A DNA stretch of 64,000 nt from Mycolicibacterium sphagni (GTDB lineage Bacteria; Actinomycetota; Actinomycetes; Mycobacteriales; Mycobacteriaceae). Within the stretch, counting starts at the first letter, position 1. Every line of letters starts with the position of its first letter. Below are positions 36,991 to 45,021 of this stretch, one piece after another. The stretch spans positions 1 to 64,000 of the forward strand of contig NZ_NOZR01000001.1 in assembly GCF_002250655.1 (NCBI RefSeq), read 5' to 3'. The notes under the pieces were generated by a model that was not told the origin of the DNA, made no database searches, and saw nothing but the letters and a program-made list of their open reading frames with translations. A program made the translations under genes and the position numbers.

Positions 36991-37024
36991 GGACGTGCGC
37001 GTCGGGACACCGGCGCGCACGTCC
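36991..37024 (+). terminator. Strong intra-operon hairpin
   Basis: GGACGTGCGCG (36991-37001) pairs perfectly with CGCGCACGTCC (37014-37024). Three further inner pairs, one G-U, leave a 6-nt loop, for a 14-bp GC-rich stem. There is no T-tract, as is usual for mycobacterial intrinsic-type terminators. It lies between the amidohydrolase stop and the first FadE, so it may reduce or process read-through. Confidence 0.65.
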
Positions 37025-37052
37025 GCTGTGTAAGGAAAGCGAGGACGGCACC

Positions 37053-38192
37053 ATGACAGATGTCGCCAATCCCGAACGGCTGCTGTTCGCGTCGACGACG
37101 CAGGCCTTCCTGGACAAGGAAGCATCGCTGAGCCGCGTGCGTGAACTGCACGCGGCGGACACCTCCTTCGACAGCGCCTGGTGGCAGCGAGCCGCCGAAC
37201 TCGGCTGGGCCAGCCTGTTGGTTCCCGAAGAGCTTGGCGGCGGCAGTGTTTCGGGTGACGGGCTGGCCGACCTCGCCCTGGTGGCCGAACAGATCGGACA
37301 CAGTGTCGCGCCGGGTCCGCTGCATCCGGTCAGCGTCGTGCTGGCGGGCCTGGTCGAGGCACCGGCCGGACACGAGGACACCATCGAAGCGCTGGTGGCC
37401 GGCGAGTTGGTGGCGTCGTGGGCAGTCTACGAACCGCGCCGGCCGCTCTCCCCGTTGCAGCCGACTGTCACAGCGATGCGTACCGAGACCGGATACCGCA
37501 TCGACGGGGTGAAAGACCGCGTCGAGGCCGGCACGGAAGCCGGTGTCTTCCTGGTGGTCGCCGATGTCGACGGCAGCCCCCGCCAGTTTCTGGTCCCCGC
37601 CGACCGCGCCACGGTCACCGAACAACGCTCTGTCGACATGGTGAAGCGTTATGCCCGAGTGGAATTCGACGGCGCCGAGGTCGACGGAGCCGCCGCGGTC
37701 GGTGACGCCGCGCAAACGCCGGCGATCATCGAGCGGCAGCGACAGGTCGCGCTGGTGCTGCAATGCGCCGAGATCGTCGGAATTCTCGACGCGGTTCTGG
37801 CGATGACGACGCAGTGGATGTTCGATCGTCACAGTTTCGGCAGGCCACTGGCGTCCTATCAGGCACTCAAGCATCGGTTCGCCGATATGAAGATGTGGTT
37901 CGAGGCGTGCCGGGCAACCACAGCTGGTGCGGTGGCTGCGGTGTCAGCGCGTACGGATGACGCGGCCCTTCTGGTCAGTGTCGCCAAAGCCTATGTGGCC
38001 GAGCGTGCTCCGGTGATGTTGCAGGATTGCGTACAGCTGCACGGTGGGATCGGCGTGACGTGGGAACACGACCTGCACCTGTTCCTGCGCCGCGCCGCGT
38101 TGTATCGCGCGCTCTACGGTTCGCCCGAGGATCACCACCGCGCGGTGTACGCGTTGAGTGCCAAGACCACGCCACAGGAGGTTTCGGCATGA
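37053..38192 (+). CDS. Acyl-CoA dehydrogenase, non-canonical FadE subunit
   Basis: A 379-residue acyl-CoA dehydrogenase-fold protein. It is shorter and more divergent than canonical FadE, with WWQRAAELGWASLLVPEELGGG at the N-terminus and DCVQLHGGIGVTWEHDLHLFLRRAALYRALYGSPEDH at the C-terminus. The last motif is typical of one half of heterotetrameric alpha2-beta2 ACADs such as ChsE1/ChsE2, which share active-site residues between subunits. It overlaps the next FadE by ATGA, supporting complex formation. GGAAAGCGAGG precedes the ATG. Substrate unknown, possibly bulky ring- or branched-chain acyl-CoA. Confidence 0.87.
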   Translation: MTDVANPERLLFASTTQAFLDKEASLSRVRELHAADTSFDSAWWQRAAELGWASLLVPEELGGGSVSGDGLADLALVAEQIGHSVAPGPLHPVSVVLAGLVEAPAGHEDTIEALVAGELVASWAVYEPRRPLSPLQPTVTAMRTETGYRIDGVKDRVEAGTEAGVFLVVADVDGSPRQFLVPADRATVTEQRSVDMVKRYARVEFDGAEVDGAAAVGDAAQTPAIIERQRQVALVLQCAEIVGILDAVLAMTTQWMFDRHSFGRPLASYQALKHRFADMKMWFEACRATTAGAVAAVSARTDDAALLVSVAKAYVAERAPVMLQDCVQLHGGIGVTWEHDLHLFLRRAALYRALYGSPEDHHRAVYALSAKTTPQEVSA

Positions 38193-39448
38193 CCGACATT
38201 GCGACCCCCACGACCACCGAATCGGTCGCCGATTTCGCCGCCAGGGCCCGCACCTGGCTGGCGGCGAACATGCCGCCGATCGACCCGGATCATCCGCCGT
38301 TCGCGGTGCGGGCCGAACAGGCTTCCTGGGATCGTGCCAAGGAACTGCAGAAGCGCTTGTACGAAGGCGGTTTCGCCGGTATCTGCTTCCCGCGCGAGTA
38401 CGGCGGGCTGGGCCTGGACTTCGCGTATCAGCGGGCATTCAACACCGAGTGCCGCCGCTACGAGATGCCGCTGATCCTCAATGTGCCGTCACTGTCCATC
38501 TGCTCGGCCACGATCCTGGACATGGGCACCGAAAGCCAGAAACACGAACGCATTTCGGCTGCTATCCGCGGCGACGAGATTCTGTGCCAGCTGCTGAGTG
38601 AACCCAGCGGCGGCTCCGATCTGGCCGGGGTCATCACCCGCGCCGATCGCCGCGGCGACACCTGGGTCATCAATGGCGCCAAGACGTGGAGCACCAGTGC
38701 GTTCGCCGCCGACTACGGACTGATGCTGGCCCGCACCGACTGGACCGTGCCCAAGCACCAGGGCCTGACGATGTTCCTGGTGCCGCTGAACTCCCCCGGA
38801 ATCACCATGCGCCGAATCAAAGAGGTCAACGGCAACGAGGAATTCTGCGAAGAGTTCTTCGACGGCCTCGAACTGGGCGACGACGCCGTGGTCGGGGAAG
38901 TCAACAACGGGTGGGAAGTGGCTTCCCGTCAGCTGTTTCACGAACGTCGTGCGGTCGGCGGCGGATCGGAATTCACCAGCGGAACCGGCGCGGAGAACGC
39001 CAGCGAGATGCCGCCGGACCATGTCACCCTGGCCGAGCGGACCGGGCAGGGCGACGACCCGGCGGTGCAAAATCTCACCGGCCGCGCGCTGGTCCGCCGC
39101 ATCGTCAAAGACCAGTTGATCGAGCACGTCGGAACCGCGATCGGCAACGGCACCTTGCCGCCCAATGCCGGCACGCTGATCCGGCTGTTCCACGCCGAGA
39201 CAACCGAACTCGAAGTCGACACGGCGCTGGCGATCGCCGGCACCGCCGGAGTGGTCGACGAGGGCGGTGAGCTCTCCGACCTCCTGGATATCGGCGTGCG
39301 GTATCTGTCGCGACAGACCGGTTCCCTGGGCGGCGGTAGCAGTGAGATGGCCCGCAACGTGATCAGCGAGCGCATTCTCGGGTTTCCGCGCGAGCTCGCC
39401 GCCGACAAGGGCGTGCCGTTCAATCAGGTCAAGCGCGGCCGCACTTAG
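38189..39448 (+). CDS. Acyl-CoA dehydrogenase, partner FadE subunit
   Basis: A 419-residue acyl-CoA dehydrogenase. The central motif LLSEPSGGSDLAGVITRADRRGDTWVINGAKTWSTSAFAADYGLMLARTD is complete. The C-terminus is RQTGSLGGGSSEMARNVISERILGFPRE, the form seen in the second subunit of alpha2-beta2 mycobacterial ACADs. Its ATG is embedded in the stop of the preceding FadE (ATGA). Its own stop overlaps the convergent radical SAM gene by 4 bp. An in-frame upstream extension into the previous gene is not coding. Confidence 0.9.
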   Translation: MTDIATPTTTESVADFAARARTWLAANMPPIDPDHPPFAVRAEQASWDRAKELQKRLYEGGFAGICFPREYGGLGLDFAYQRAFNTECRRYEMPLILNVPSLSICSATILDMGTESQKHERISAAIRGDEILCQLLSEPSGGSDLAGVITRADRRGDTWVINGAKTWSTSAFAADYGLMLARTDWTVPKHQGLTMFLVPLNSPGITMRRIKEVNGNEEFCEEFFDGLELGDDAVVGEVNNGWEVASRQLFHERRAVGGGSEFTSGTGAENASEMPPDHVTLAERTGQGDDPAVQNLTGRALVRRIVKDQLIEHVGTAIGNGTLPPNAGTLIRLFHAETTELEVDTALAIAGTAGVVDEGGELSDLLDIGVRYLSRQTGSLGGGSSEMARNVISERILGFPRELAADKGVPFNQVKRGRT

Positions 39449-40458
39449 AAAAGCGTCGGCTGTGGTTCGGGGTCGGCGACCGCGGGCGGCGGCGCCGCAC
39501 TGAACGACCGGTGGTCACCGGCCAGGCGGTACTTGGCCACCAGGGGCACCACCCGGGCGCGCAGCATGTCGCGGTACTCAGGCGGCAGGTAGGCGCCGCG
39601 TCGGTATAGCTGACGATAGGGCGCAACGAGTTCGGGGTGCGAGCGGGCTAGCCAGCTCATGAACCAGCCGCGCGTCGAACTGCGCAGGTGCAGCCCGAAG
39701 ACCGTGACACTGGTGGCGCCCGCAGCCGCGATCTGGCCGAGCAGGCCGTCGAGGTGTTCGGCCGAGTCGGTCAGGTGCGGCAGCACCGGCGCGACCATGA
39801 CATGGCAGTCCAACCCGGCGTCGCGCACCGCGGCGATCAGCCCGAGCCGGGCCTGCGGCGACGGCGTCCCGGGTTCGACATCGCGGTGCAGATCCGGGTC
39901 GCCGACGGCCAGGGAGATCGCGACCGACACCGAAACCTGTTGTGCAGCATCGGCTATCACATCCAGATCGCGACGCAACAACGTGCCCTTGGTCAGGATG
40001 GACAGCGACGTACCCGACGCCGCCAGCGCGGAGATGATGCCGGGCATCAACGCATAGCGCCCCTCGGCTCGCTGATACGGATCGGTGTTGGTGCCCAGGG
40101 CCACCGTTTCCCGCGACCACGACGGCCGGGCGAGCTCACGGCGCAGCACATCGACGATGTTGGTCTTCACCACGATCTGGCTGTCGAAGTCGGCACCCGG
40201 GTCGAACTCGAGATACTCGTGGGTGGGCCGGGCGAAGCAATACCGGCAGGCATGTGAACAGCCGCGGTAGCCGTTGACGGTGAACCGGAACGGCAGCATC
40301 GAAGCGGCGGGGATCTTGTTCAACGCGGACTTGCACAGCACCTCATGGAAGGTGATGCCCTCGAACTGCGGCGTGCGCACGCTGCGCACCAGCCCGATGC
40401 GCTGCAGACCTGGCAGCGCGCCGTCGTCGACCGCTATCCCCTGGCCACTCCATCGCAT
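39445..40458 (-). CDS. Rv2578c-family radical SAM protein
   Basis: A 337-residue radical SAM enzyme. The [4Fe-4S]-SAM cysteines are Cys67, Cys71 and Cys74 in GCSHACRYCFARPTHEYLE. Downstream are GTNTDPYQRAEGRYALMPGII and a TIM-barrel pattern like spore photoproduct lyase-related SplB proteins. I recognise the family as that of M. tuberculosis Rv2578c. ATG 40458 is preferred over 40476 because a perfect LexA box at 40467-40482 would otherwise be coding. This implies induction by DNA damage and a possible role in DNA repair. The reaction is unproven. Confidence 0.88.
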   Translation of the reverse strand: MRWSGQGIAVDDGALPGLQRIGLVRSVRTPQFEGITFHEVLCKSALNKIPAASMLPFRFTVNGYRGCSHACRYCFARPTHEYLEFDPGADFDSQIVVKTNIVDVLRRELARPSWSRETVALGTNTDPYQRAEGRYALMPGIISALAASGTSLSILTKGTLLRRDLDVIADAAQQVSVSVAISLAVGDPDLHRDVEPGTPSPQARLGLIAAVRDAGLDCHVMVAPVLPHLTDSAEHLDGLLGQIAAAGATSVTVFGLHLRSSTRGWFMSWLARSHPELVAPYRQLYRRGAYLPPEYRDMLRARVVPLVAKYRLAGDHRSFSAAPPPAVADPEPQPTLF

Positions 40459-40466
40459 ACATCCAT

Positions 40467-40482
40467 TCGAACGCACGTTCGA
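40467..40482. promoter_or_regulatory. Perfect mycobacterial LexA (SOS) box
   Basis: TCGAACGCACGTTCGA matches the mycobacterial LexA palindrome TCGAAC-N4-GTTCGA at all twelve specified positions. It lies 9 bp upstream of the radical SAM start codon, so LexA would block its transcription until DNA damage. Confidence 0.88.
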
Positions 40483-40516
40483 TGTTCTGTCAATGGTGTT
40501 CTGTCAATGGTGTTCT
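40483..40516. repeat. 2.4 copies of a 14-bp TGTTCTGTCAATGG unit
   Basis: TGTTCTGTCAATGG is repeated exactly twice and then TGTTCT again, directly adjoining the LexA box and ending at the stop of the upstream membrane-protein gene. The repeat fills the short spacer between that gene and the radical SAM promoter, and therefore sets the distance of any -35 element. Confidence 0.88.
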
Positions 40517-41157
40517 TAGGTGTCCAACTCCCCGGCGATGCCCCGCTCGAGGGCTGCGGTGGTGCGCTCCGGCAGCACGAGCAGTCCGTCGAGCTCGCTG
40601 CGCGCCAAGTCGTAGGCCCGTTCCCGCTCTTGCGGCGTGGCTCCGGGATCGGCGGCCACCCGCAGCAGGCTCTGGGCGCGCGTCATCCGCTGTTGCTCGG
40701 CGCGGGAGAAGGCGTTACGCCGGCGCCGCCTGGCTTCGTTCTCCGCGGCGCCGAACGCGCTCGCGTAGGACTCGACGGCCTCCAGATACTGCCGCGCCGC
40801 CTCCGGGTCGTCGAGCAGGTCCTCGGCCTTGCCCGGCCGCAACAGGTCCGCGCGCAGTTTGGCCCGGTGAAAGGCCACCGTCAGCGGATCGCGCATGTCG
40901 GTCATCGCCGGAAAGTCGAGCAGCTTGGCGGCGTCCAGTTCGTACTCCAGCCAACGGGTGTCCGTGCGGTTATGTTCGTCGGCTACCCGGGTGATCGTGC
41001 GCCATTGCGCCGCTTGGCTTTTCGACGTTGGCAGCGAAGGCTCGGGGTCACTCTCCGGTTTCTTGAGCGCGGAGATGCCCCGCCAGGCCGCATAGATCGC
41101 ACCAGCCAGCGGCACGATGACGAGAAGTAGCTCCACCAGCCGGAAAATCAGGCCCAC
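40516..41157 (-). CDS. Membrane-anchored coiled-coil-like protein
   Basis: A 213-residue protein of unknown family. One N-terminal transmembrane helix (LIFRLVELLLVIVPLAGAIYAAW) is followed by a long charged helical region rich in Arg, Glu and Ala (for example ENEARRRRRNAFSRAEQQRMTRAQ), likely cytoplasmic and coiled-coil-like. It is conserved next to the radical SAM gene in mycobacteria as far as I can judge. GTG 41157 is chosen to avoid overlap with panE; 41217 is an alternative start that would overlap panE by 29 bp. Function unknown. Confidence 0.65.
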   Translation of the reverse strand: MGLIFRLVELLLVIVPLAGAIYAAWRGISALKKPESDPEPSLPTSKSQAAQWRTITRVADEHNRTDTRWLEYELDAAKLLDFPAMTDMRDPLTVAFHRAKLRADLLRPGKAEDLLDDPEAARQYLEAVESYASAFGAAENEARRRRRNAFSRAEQQRMTRAQSLLRVAADPGATPQERERAYDLARSELDGLLVLPERTTAALERGIAGELDT

Positions 41158-41188
41158 ATGGCCAGGATGCCACTTCGCGGGCCGGGGG

Positions 41189-42076
41189 CTAGCCGGGTCC
41201 GTCGCTGGCCGCGGCAAGCAACGGAACCAGGACGTCGCTGATGGGGGTCGCCAATCCGTGTTCAGCCGCCTTGCGGACGATGACGCCGTTGCGGATATCC
41301 CACTCCAGCCGGCGGCGCGCTTCGGCGTCCGTCAGCATTGACGTGGTCAGATCCTCCGGTCCGGCGGCGAACATCTCAGCCATCTCGTCGATGACGGTGT
41401 CTGGCAGCGCCGCACCTTCGGCTCGCGCCACCGCCAGGCATTCGGCCAAATATCGCCGCGCCAGCGCCGCGATGTCCTCGCGACGGAACATCCCCGATCG
41501 CCGCCGGGCCAGCACCATGAACCCGGCCAGCGCGTTGACCAACAACTTGCGCCATGCCTCGGTGCGGAAATCCGGGTCGAGTTCGACCGTCATCCCGGCC
41601 GGCCGCAACACCGAAGCCAGGGCCACCGCGTCCTCGCCGTCGGGCAGCACCAGTCGCACCGCGGTGCGCAGCCGCACCCAGCCGCCGGGTTGCGGTTCCG
41701 CCGAGAACCACACGACCGCGGGCACGATGCGGACCGACGGGCAGATGCGCCCGACCCGCTCGACCTGTTCGACGCCGTTCTGCATGACACAGACGATCGT
41801 GTGCTCGTCGCACAGCCTGCGCAGCCAGCCGGCGGCTTGCTCGTTCTGAGTGTCCTTGACGGCCAACAACACCAGATCGACGGGGCCGTCGGCATCGTCG
41901 GGATCGGTCAGCACCGGCCCGGGCACGATGATCGGCTCCGCGGCATCAGGACGGACCTCGATGCGATCACGCGGCGTGTGTCCGCACAACGTGATCCGAT
42001 GACCGGCCGCGTGCAGCAGGGCTGCGACGGTGGAACCGATCGCTCCAGGACCGACAAGCGCTATCGAGGTACCCAC
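41189..42076 (-). CDS. Ketopantoate reductase family protein
   Basis: A 295-residue NADPH-dependent 2-dehydropantoate 2-reductase family enzyme. It has the N-terminal Rossmann motif IALVGPGAIGSTVAALLHAAGH, the VLLAVKDTQ strand and VMQNGVEQ. The conserved Lys in FRTEAWRKLLVNALAGF and a C-terminal ALARRYLAECLAVARAEG to TSMLTDAEARRRLEWD segment with catalytic Lys/Glu equivalents follow. It reduces ketopantoate to pantoate for CoA synthesis, although many members act on other 2-keto acids. GTG 42076 directly precedes the Rossmann strand, and GGGAG lies just upstream. The M. tuberculosis counterpart is Rv2573 (from memory). Confidence 0.85.
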   Translation of the reverse strand: MGTSIALVGPGAIGSTVAALLHAAGHRITLCGHTPRDRIEVRPDAAEPIIVPGPVLTDPDDADGPVDLVLLAVKDTQNEQAAGWLRRLCDEHTIVCVMQNGVEQVERVGRICPSVRIVPAVVWFSAEPQPGGWVRLRTAVRLVLPDGEDAVALASVLRPAGMTVELDPDFRTEAWRKLLVNALAGFMVLARRRSGMFRREDIAALARRYLAECLAVARAEGAALPDTVIDEMAEMFAAGPEDLTTSMLTDAEARRRLEWDIRNGVIVRKAAEHGLATPISDVLVPLLAAASDGPG

Positions 42077-42229
42077 CGCTCCCAACGTACAACGCGGCCC
42101 GCCCGCGAGGCAGGCAGGACCGAGGTCCGCCTCTACACCAATGCGGCGATGACCGAAAACATCGCCCCGTACCCACGGTTCCACCGGGGTGGGTAGGACG
42201 GCTTCCGCCGGGTGTTCTTCACCGAGAAG

Positions 42230-42664
42230 TTACTGCCACTTACTCAGGTAGCACTGCGGGCTGTACGGCGCGTCCTGCGCGATGGCCACCTGGCCGTCGA
42301 TCGAGACTTGGCAGTGCGCGTTCGGCGCGGCCTGCCCACCATGGGTGGTGCTGGCTACCTGCAGGAAGGCCCACTGCGGATCGGCCAGGGTGACCGGGAA
42401 GGTCCACGGCGCGTCCGGCGTGACGGTGATGGTCTCGCGCTTCATGAACGAATCGGAGTTGGCGTTGAAGGCGTCTTTACTCGGCGGCTGCGCCGTCAGA
42501 TAGGTGACGGTGAAATCGGCCGGACCAGCGGTCGAGAGCGTGTAGACCACCTGGTGCCCGGGCGCCGGATCGGCATTCGACACCGCGTGAGTGGCCGCAA
42601 CTCCGGCGGCCGCCATCACCAGCGCTGCCCCAACCCTTGCTGTCACTTTTCGCATACCGCGCAT
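42230..42664 (-). CDS. Secreted MmpS-like domain protein
   Basis: A 144-residue exported protein. A Sec signal peptide ([26 protein letters not shown]) precedes a beta-sandwich domain starting [23 protein letters not shown]. The PWTFPVTL strand and two cysteines ([17 protein letters not shown]) are in the same positions as in MmpS periplasmic domains (compare the MmpS protein at 23.3-23.9 kb). It thus looks like a soluble, anchor-free MmpS relative. An ATG 9 bases downstream is also possible. It is divergent from urtA. Role unknown; it may modulate envelope lipid export (inference). Confidence 0.7.
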   Translation of the reverse strand: MRGMRKVTARVGAALVMAAAGVAATHAVSNADPAPGHQVVYTLSTAGPADFTVTYLTAQPPSKDAFNANSDSFMKRETITVTPDAPWTFPVTLADPQWAFLQVASTTHGGQAAPNAHCQVSIDGQVAIAQDAPYSPQCYLSKWQ

Positions 42665-42869
42665 ATCGGCCACGCTACCGACATCGTTACCTGTGTCCGC
42701 ACACAGCGACTCACAGCGAATGAATAGCAGGTTAACAAGTTCGTCACACACAGATATGTCACAGAAACTTATTCGCTCTAACGTCCGCTTCGACACCAAC
42801 CGTGGGTCCGGGGGCTATACCGGTCTGTCGAGGCCCAATGCTCGTCTTTCCCAACATGAAAGGGCCCCT

Positions 42870-44132
42870 ATGCACCTGCGGCGCTCTGCATTGAATCGAT
42901 CGGCATTGGCTGCCACAAGTGTGCTGGTGACCGCAGGGCTCGTGCTGTCCGGCTGCGGCAGCAAGGCCAGTGACACCGACACAGCAAAGTCCGATTCGTG
43001 TGTGGACACCTCCGGCCCCAATATCAAGGTGGGTTCGCTGAACTCGCTGTCCGGCACCATGGCGATCTCCGAAGTCACGGTGCGCGATGCCATCAAACTC
43101 GCCGTCGACGAGATCAACTCCAAGGGTGGCGTGCTGGGCAAGCAGGTCCAGATCATCGGCGAGGACGGCGCCTCGGACCCCGCGGTGTTCGCGCAGAAGG
43201 CCGAGAAGCTGATCAAGGACGACTGCGTGGCCGCGGTCTTCGGCGGGTGGACCTCGTCGAGTCGCAAGGCCATGCTGCCGGTATTCGAGAGCAACAACTC
43301 CCTGCTCTACTACCCCGTCCAGTACGAGGGCCTGGAATCGTCGAAGAACATCTTCTACACCGGCGCCACCACCAACCAGCAGATCGTGCCGGCCCTGGAC
43401 TTCCTGAAGGAGAAGGGCCTCAAGACGCTGTACCTGGTGGGTAGTGACTACGTGTTCCCGCAGACGGCCAACCGCATCATCAAGGCCTACGCCGCGGCCA
43501 ACGGGATCGAGATCAAGGGCGAGGATTACACGCCGTTGGGCTCCACCGACTTCTCCACGATCGTCAACAAGGTGCGCGCCGCAGGCGCCGACGCGGTGTT
43601 CAACACCCTCAACGGCGACTCCAACGTCGCGTTCTTCAAGGAGTACACCAACGCCGGCCTCACCCCGCAGAAAATGCCGGTGGTCTCGGTGTCGATCGCC
43701 GAGGAAGAGGTCACCGGCATCGGCGCGCAGAATATCGCCGGCCAGCTGACCGCATGGAACTACTACCAGACCGTGGACAACCCGGTGAACAAGGCGTTCG
43801 TGGCGGCCTACAAGGCCAAGTACGGTCAGAACAAGCCCACCTCGGACCCGATGGAGGCCGCCTACGTGTCGGTCTACCTGTGGAAGAACACCGTCGAGAA
43901 GGCGAAAGCCTTCGACACCAAGGCGATTCAGGACAACGCGGGTGGCGTCACCTTCGACGCACCGGAGGGCCTGGTCACCATCGACGGCGAGAATCATCAC
44001 ATCACCAAGACCGCGCGGATCGGCGAGATCCATCCCGACGGCCTGATCTACACCATCTGGGAGTCCCCCGGCCCGATCCAGCCGGACCCCTATTTGAAGT
44101 CCTACCCATGGGCCAAGGGACTTTCGGGCTAA
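42870..44132 (+). CDS. urtA: Urea ABC transporter, substrate-binding lipoprotein
   Basis: A 420-residue periplasmic binding protein of the Urt/amide-urea family. The lipobox is VLSGC with Cys29. The fold I Leu/Ile/Val-binding-type core shows [40 protein letters not shown], the hallmark [31 protein letters not shown] and the C-terminal [10 protein letters not shown] typical of UrtA. It delivers urea to UrtBC. ATG 42870 is preceded by GAAAGGG. It is first of a five-gene operon. The 205-bp upstream region, shared with the divergent MmpS-like gene, should hold its promoter. Confidence 0.95.
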   Translation: MHLRRSALNRSALAATSVLVTAGLVLSGCGSKASDTDTAKSDSCVDTSGPNIKVGSLNSLSGTMAISEVTVRDAIKLAVDEINSKGGVLGKQVQIIGEDGASDPAVFAQKAEKLIKDDCVAAVFGGWTSSSRKAMLPVFESNNSLLYYPVQYEGLESSKNIFYTGATTNQQIVPALDFLKEKGLKTLYLVGSDYVFPQTANRIIKAYAAANGIEIKGEDYTPLGSTDFSTIVNKVRAAGADAVFNTLNGDSNVAFFKEYTNAGLTPQKMPVVSVSIAEEEVTGIGAQNIAGQLTAWNYYQTVDNPVNKAFVAAYKAKYGQNKPTSDPMEAAYVSVYLWKNTVEKAKAFDTKAIQDNAGGVTFDAPEGLVTIDGENHHITKTARIGEIHPDGLIYTIWESPGPIQPDPYLKSYPWAKGLSG

Positions 44133-44136
44133 CTCG

Positions 44137-45021
44137 ATGGATGTCCTTGTCGGACAACTGGCGACGGGATTGAGCCTCGGCTCGATCCTGTTGCTGGCCG
44201 CTTTGGGGCTGTCCCTGACATTCGGGCAGATGGGCGTCATCAACATGGCGCACGGCGAATTCATCATGGTCGGCTGCTACACGGCCTTCGTGGTGCAAAA
44301 GGTGATCTCGAATGCCGGTGCATCACTTCTGGTTTCGCTAGCCGTCGGCTTCGTGGTCGGCGGACTGCTGGGAGTTCTGCTGGAAGTGAGCCTGATTCAG
44401 CGAATGTACTCCCGCCCGCTGGACACCCTTTTGGTGACCTTCGGTGTCGGGCTGATCCTGCAACAGGCCGCCCGCAGCATCTTCGGGGCACCCGCGGTCA
44501 ACGTCACCGCACCGGCCTGGCTGTCAGGCGGAGTGGAGATCCTCGGGGCTGTGGTGCCCAAGACCCGCATCTTCATCCTCGTGCTGGCGCTGGTGTCCGT
44601 GATCGTCCTGGCGGCTGTACTCAAGCTCAGCCCGATGGGGCGGCGCATCAGGGCGGTCGTGCAGAACCGGGATCTGGCTGAAACCAGCGGCATTTCGAGC
44701 CGCAAGACGGATATCACCACGTTCTTCATCGGCTCCGGGCTGGCCAGCGTGGCCGGTGTCGCGCTGACTCTCATCGGCTCCACCAGTTCGACGATCGGCC
44801 AGAGCTATCTGATCGACGCGTTCCTGGTGGTCGTGGTGGGCGGGCTGGGCCAGATCAAGGGCACCGTCATCGCCGCGTTCGCACTCGGCCTGATGAATTC
44901 GTTCATCGAATACAGCACCACCGCGTCGCTGGCGAAGGTGATCGTGTTCGTCATCATCGTTGTCTTTCTGCAGGCGCGGCCGCAGGGGTTGTTCACCGTG
45001 CGGACAAGGAGTTTGGTATGA
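44137..45021 (+). CDS. urtB: Urea ABC transporter permease UrtB
   Basis: A 294-residue multi-span permease of the LivH/UrtB class. The amino-terminal LATGLSLGSILLLAALGLSLTFGQMGVINMAHGEF is characteristic, followed by VGGLGQIKGTVIAAFALG. It forms the transmembrane channel together with UrtC. It starts 4 bp after urtA stops, and its end overlaps urtC by ATGA, so the genes are co-translated. Confidence 0.95.
   Translation: MDVLVGQLATGLSLGSILLLAALGLSLTFGQMGVINMAHGEFIMVGCYTAFVVQKVISNAGASLLVSLAVGFVVGGLLGVLLEVSLIQRMYSRPLDTLLVTFGVGLILQQAARSIFGAPAVNVTAPAWLSGGVEILGAVVPKTRIFILVLALVSVIVLAAVLKLSPMGRRIRAVVQNRDLAETSGISSRKTDITTFFIGSGLASVAGVALTLIGSTSSTIGQSYLIDAFLVVVVGGLGQIKGTVIAAFALGLMNSFIEYSTTASLAKVIVFVIIVVFLQARPQGLFTVRTRSLV

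Noticed and set aside
38027..38188. Upstream extension of the second FadE
   Set aside because: It lies inside the first FadE in another frame; the ATGA overlap at 38189 gives the family N-terminus.
42729..42770. GlnR-like half-sites (TTAAC-N6-GTCAC and a second GTCAC) before urtA
   Set aside because: Only one of the expected paired half-sites fits at the right spacing and the second matches poorly; nitrogen control is plausible but I cannot support the site.
42759..44267. 502-codon open frame opposite urtA
   Set aside because: His/Val/Asp-rich antisense reading of urtA; the sense frame is a textbook UrtA.
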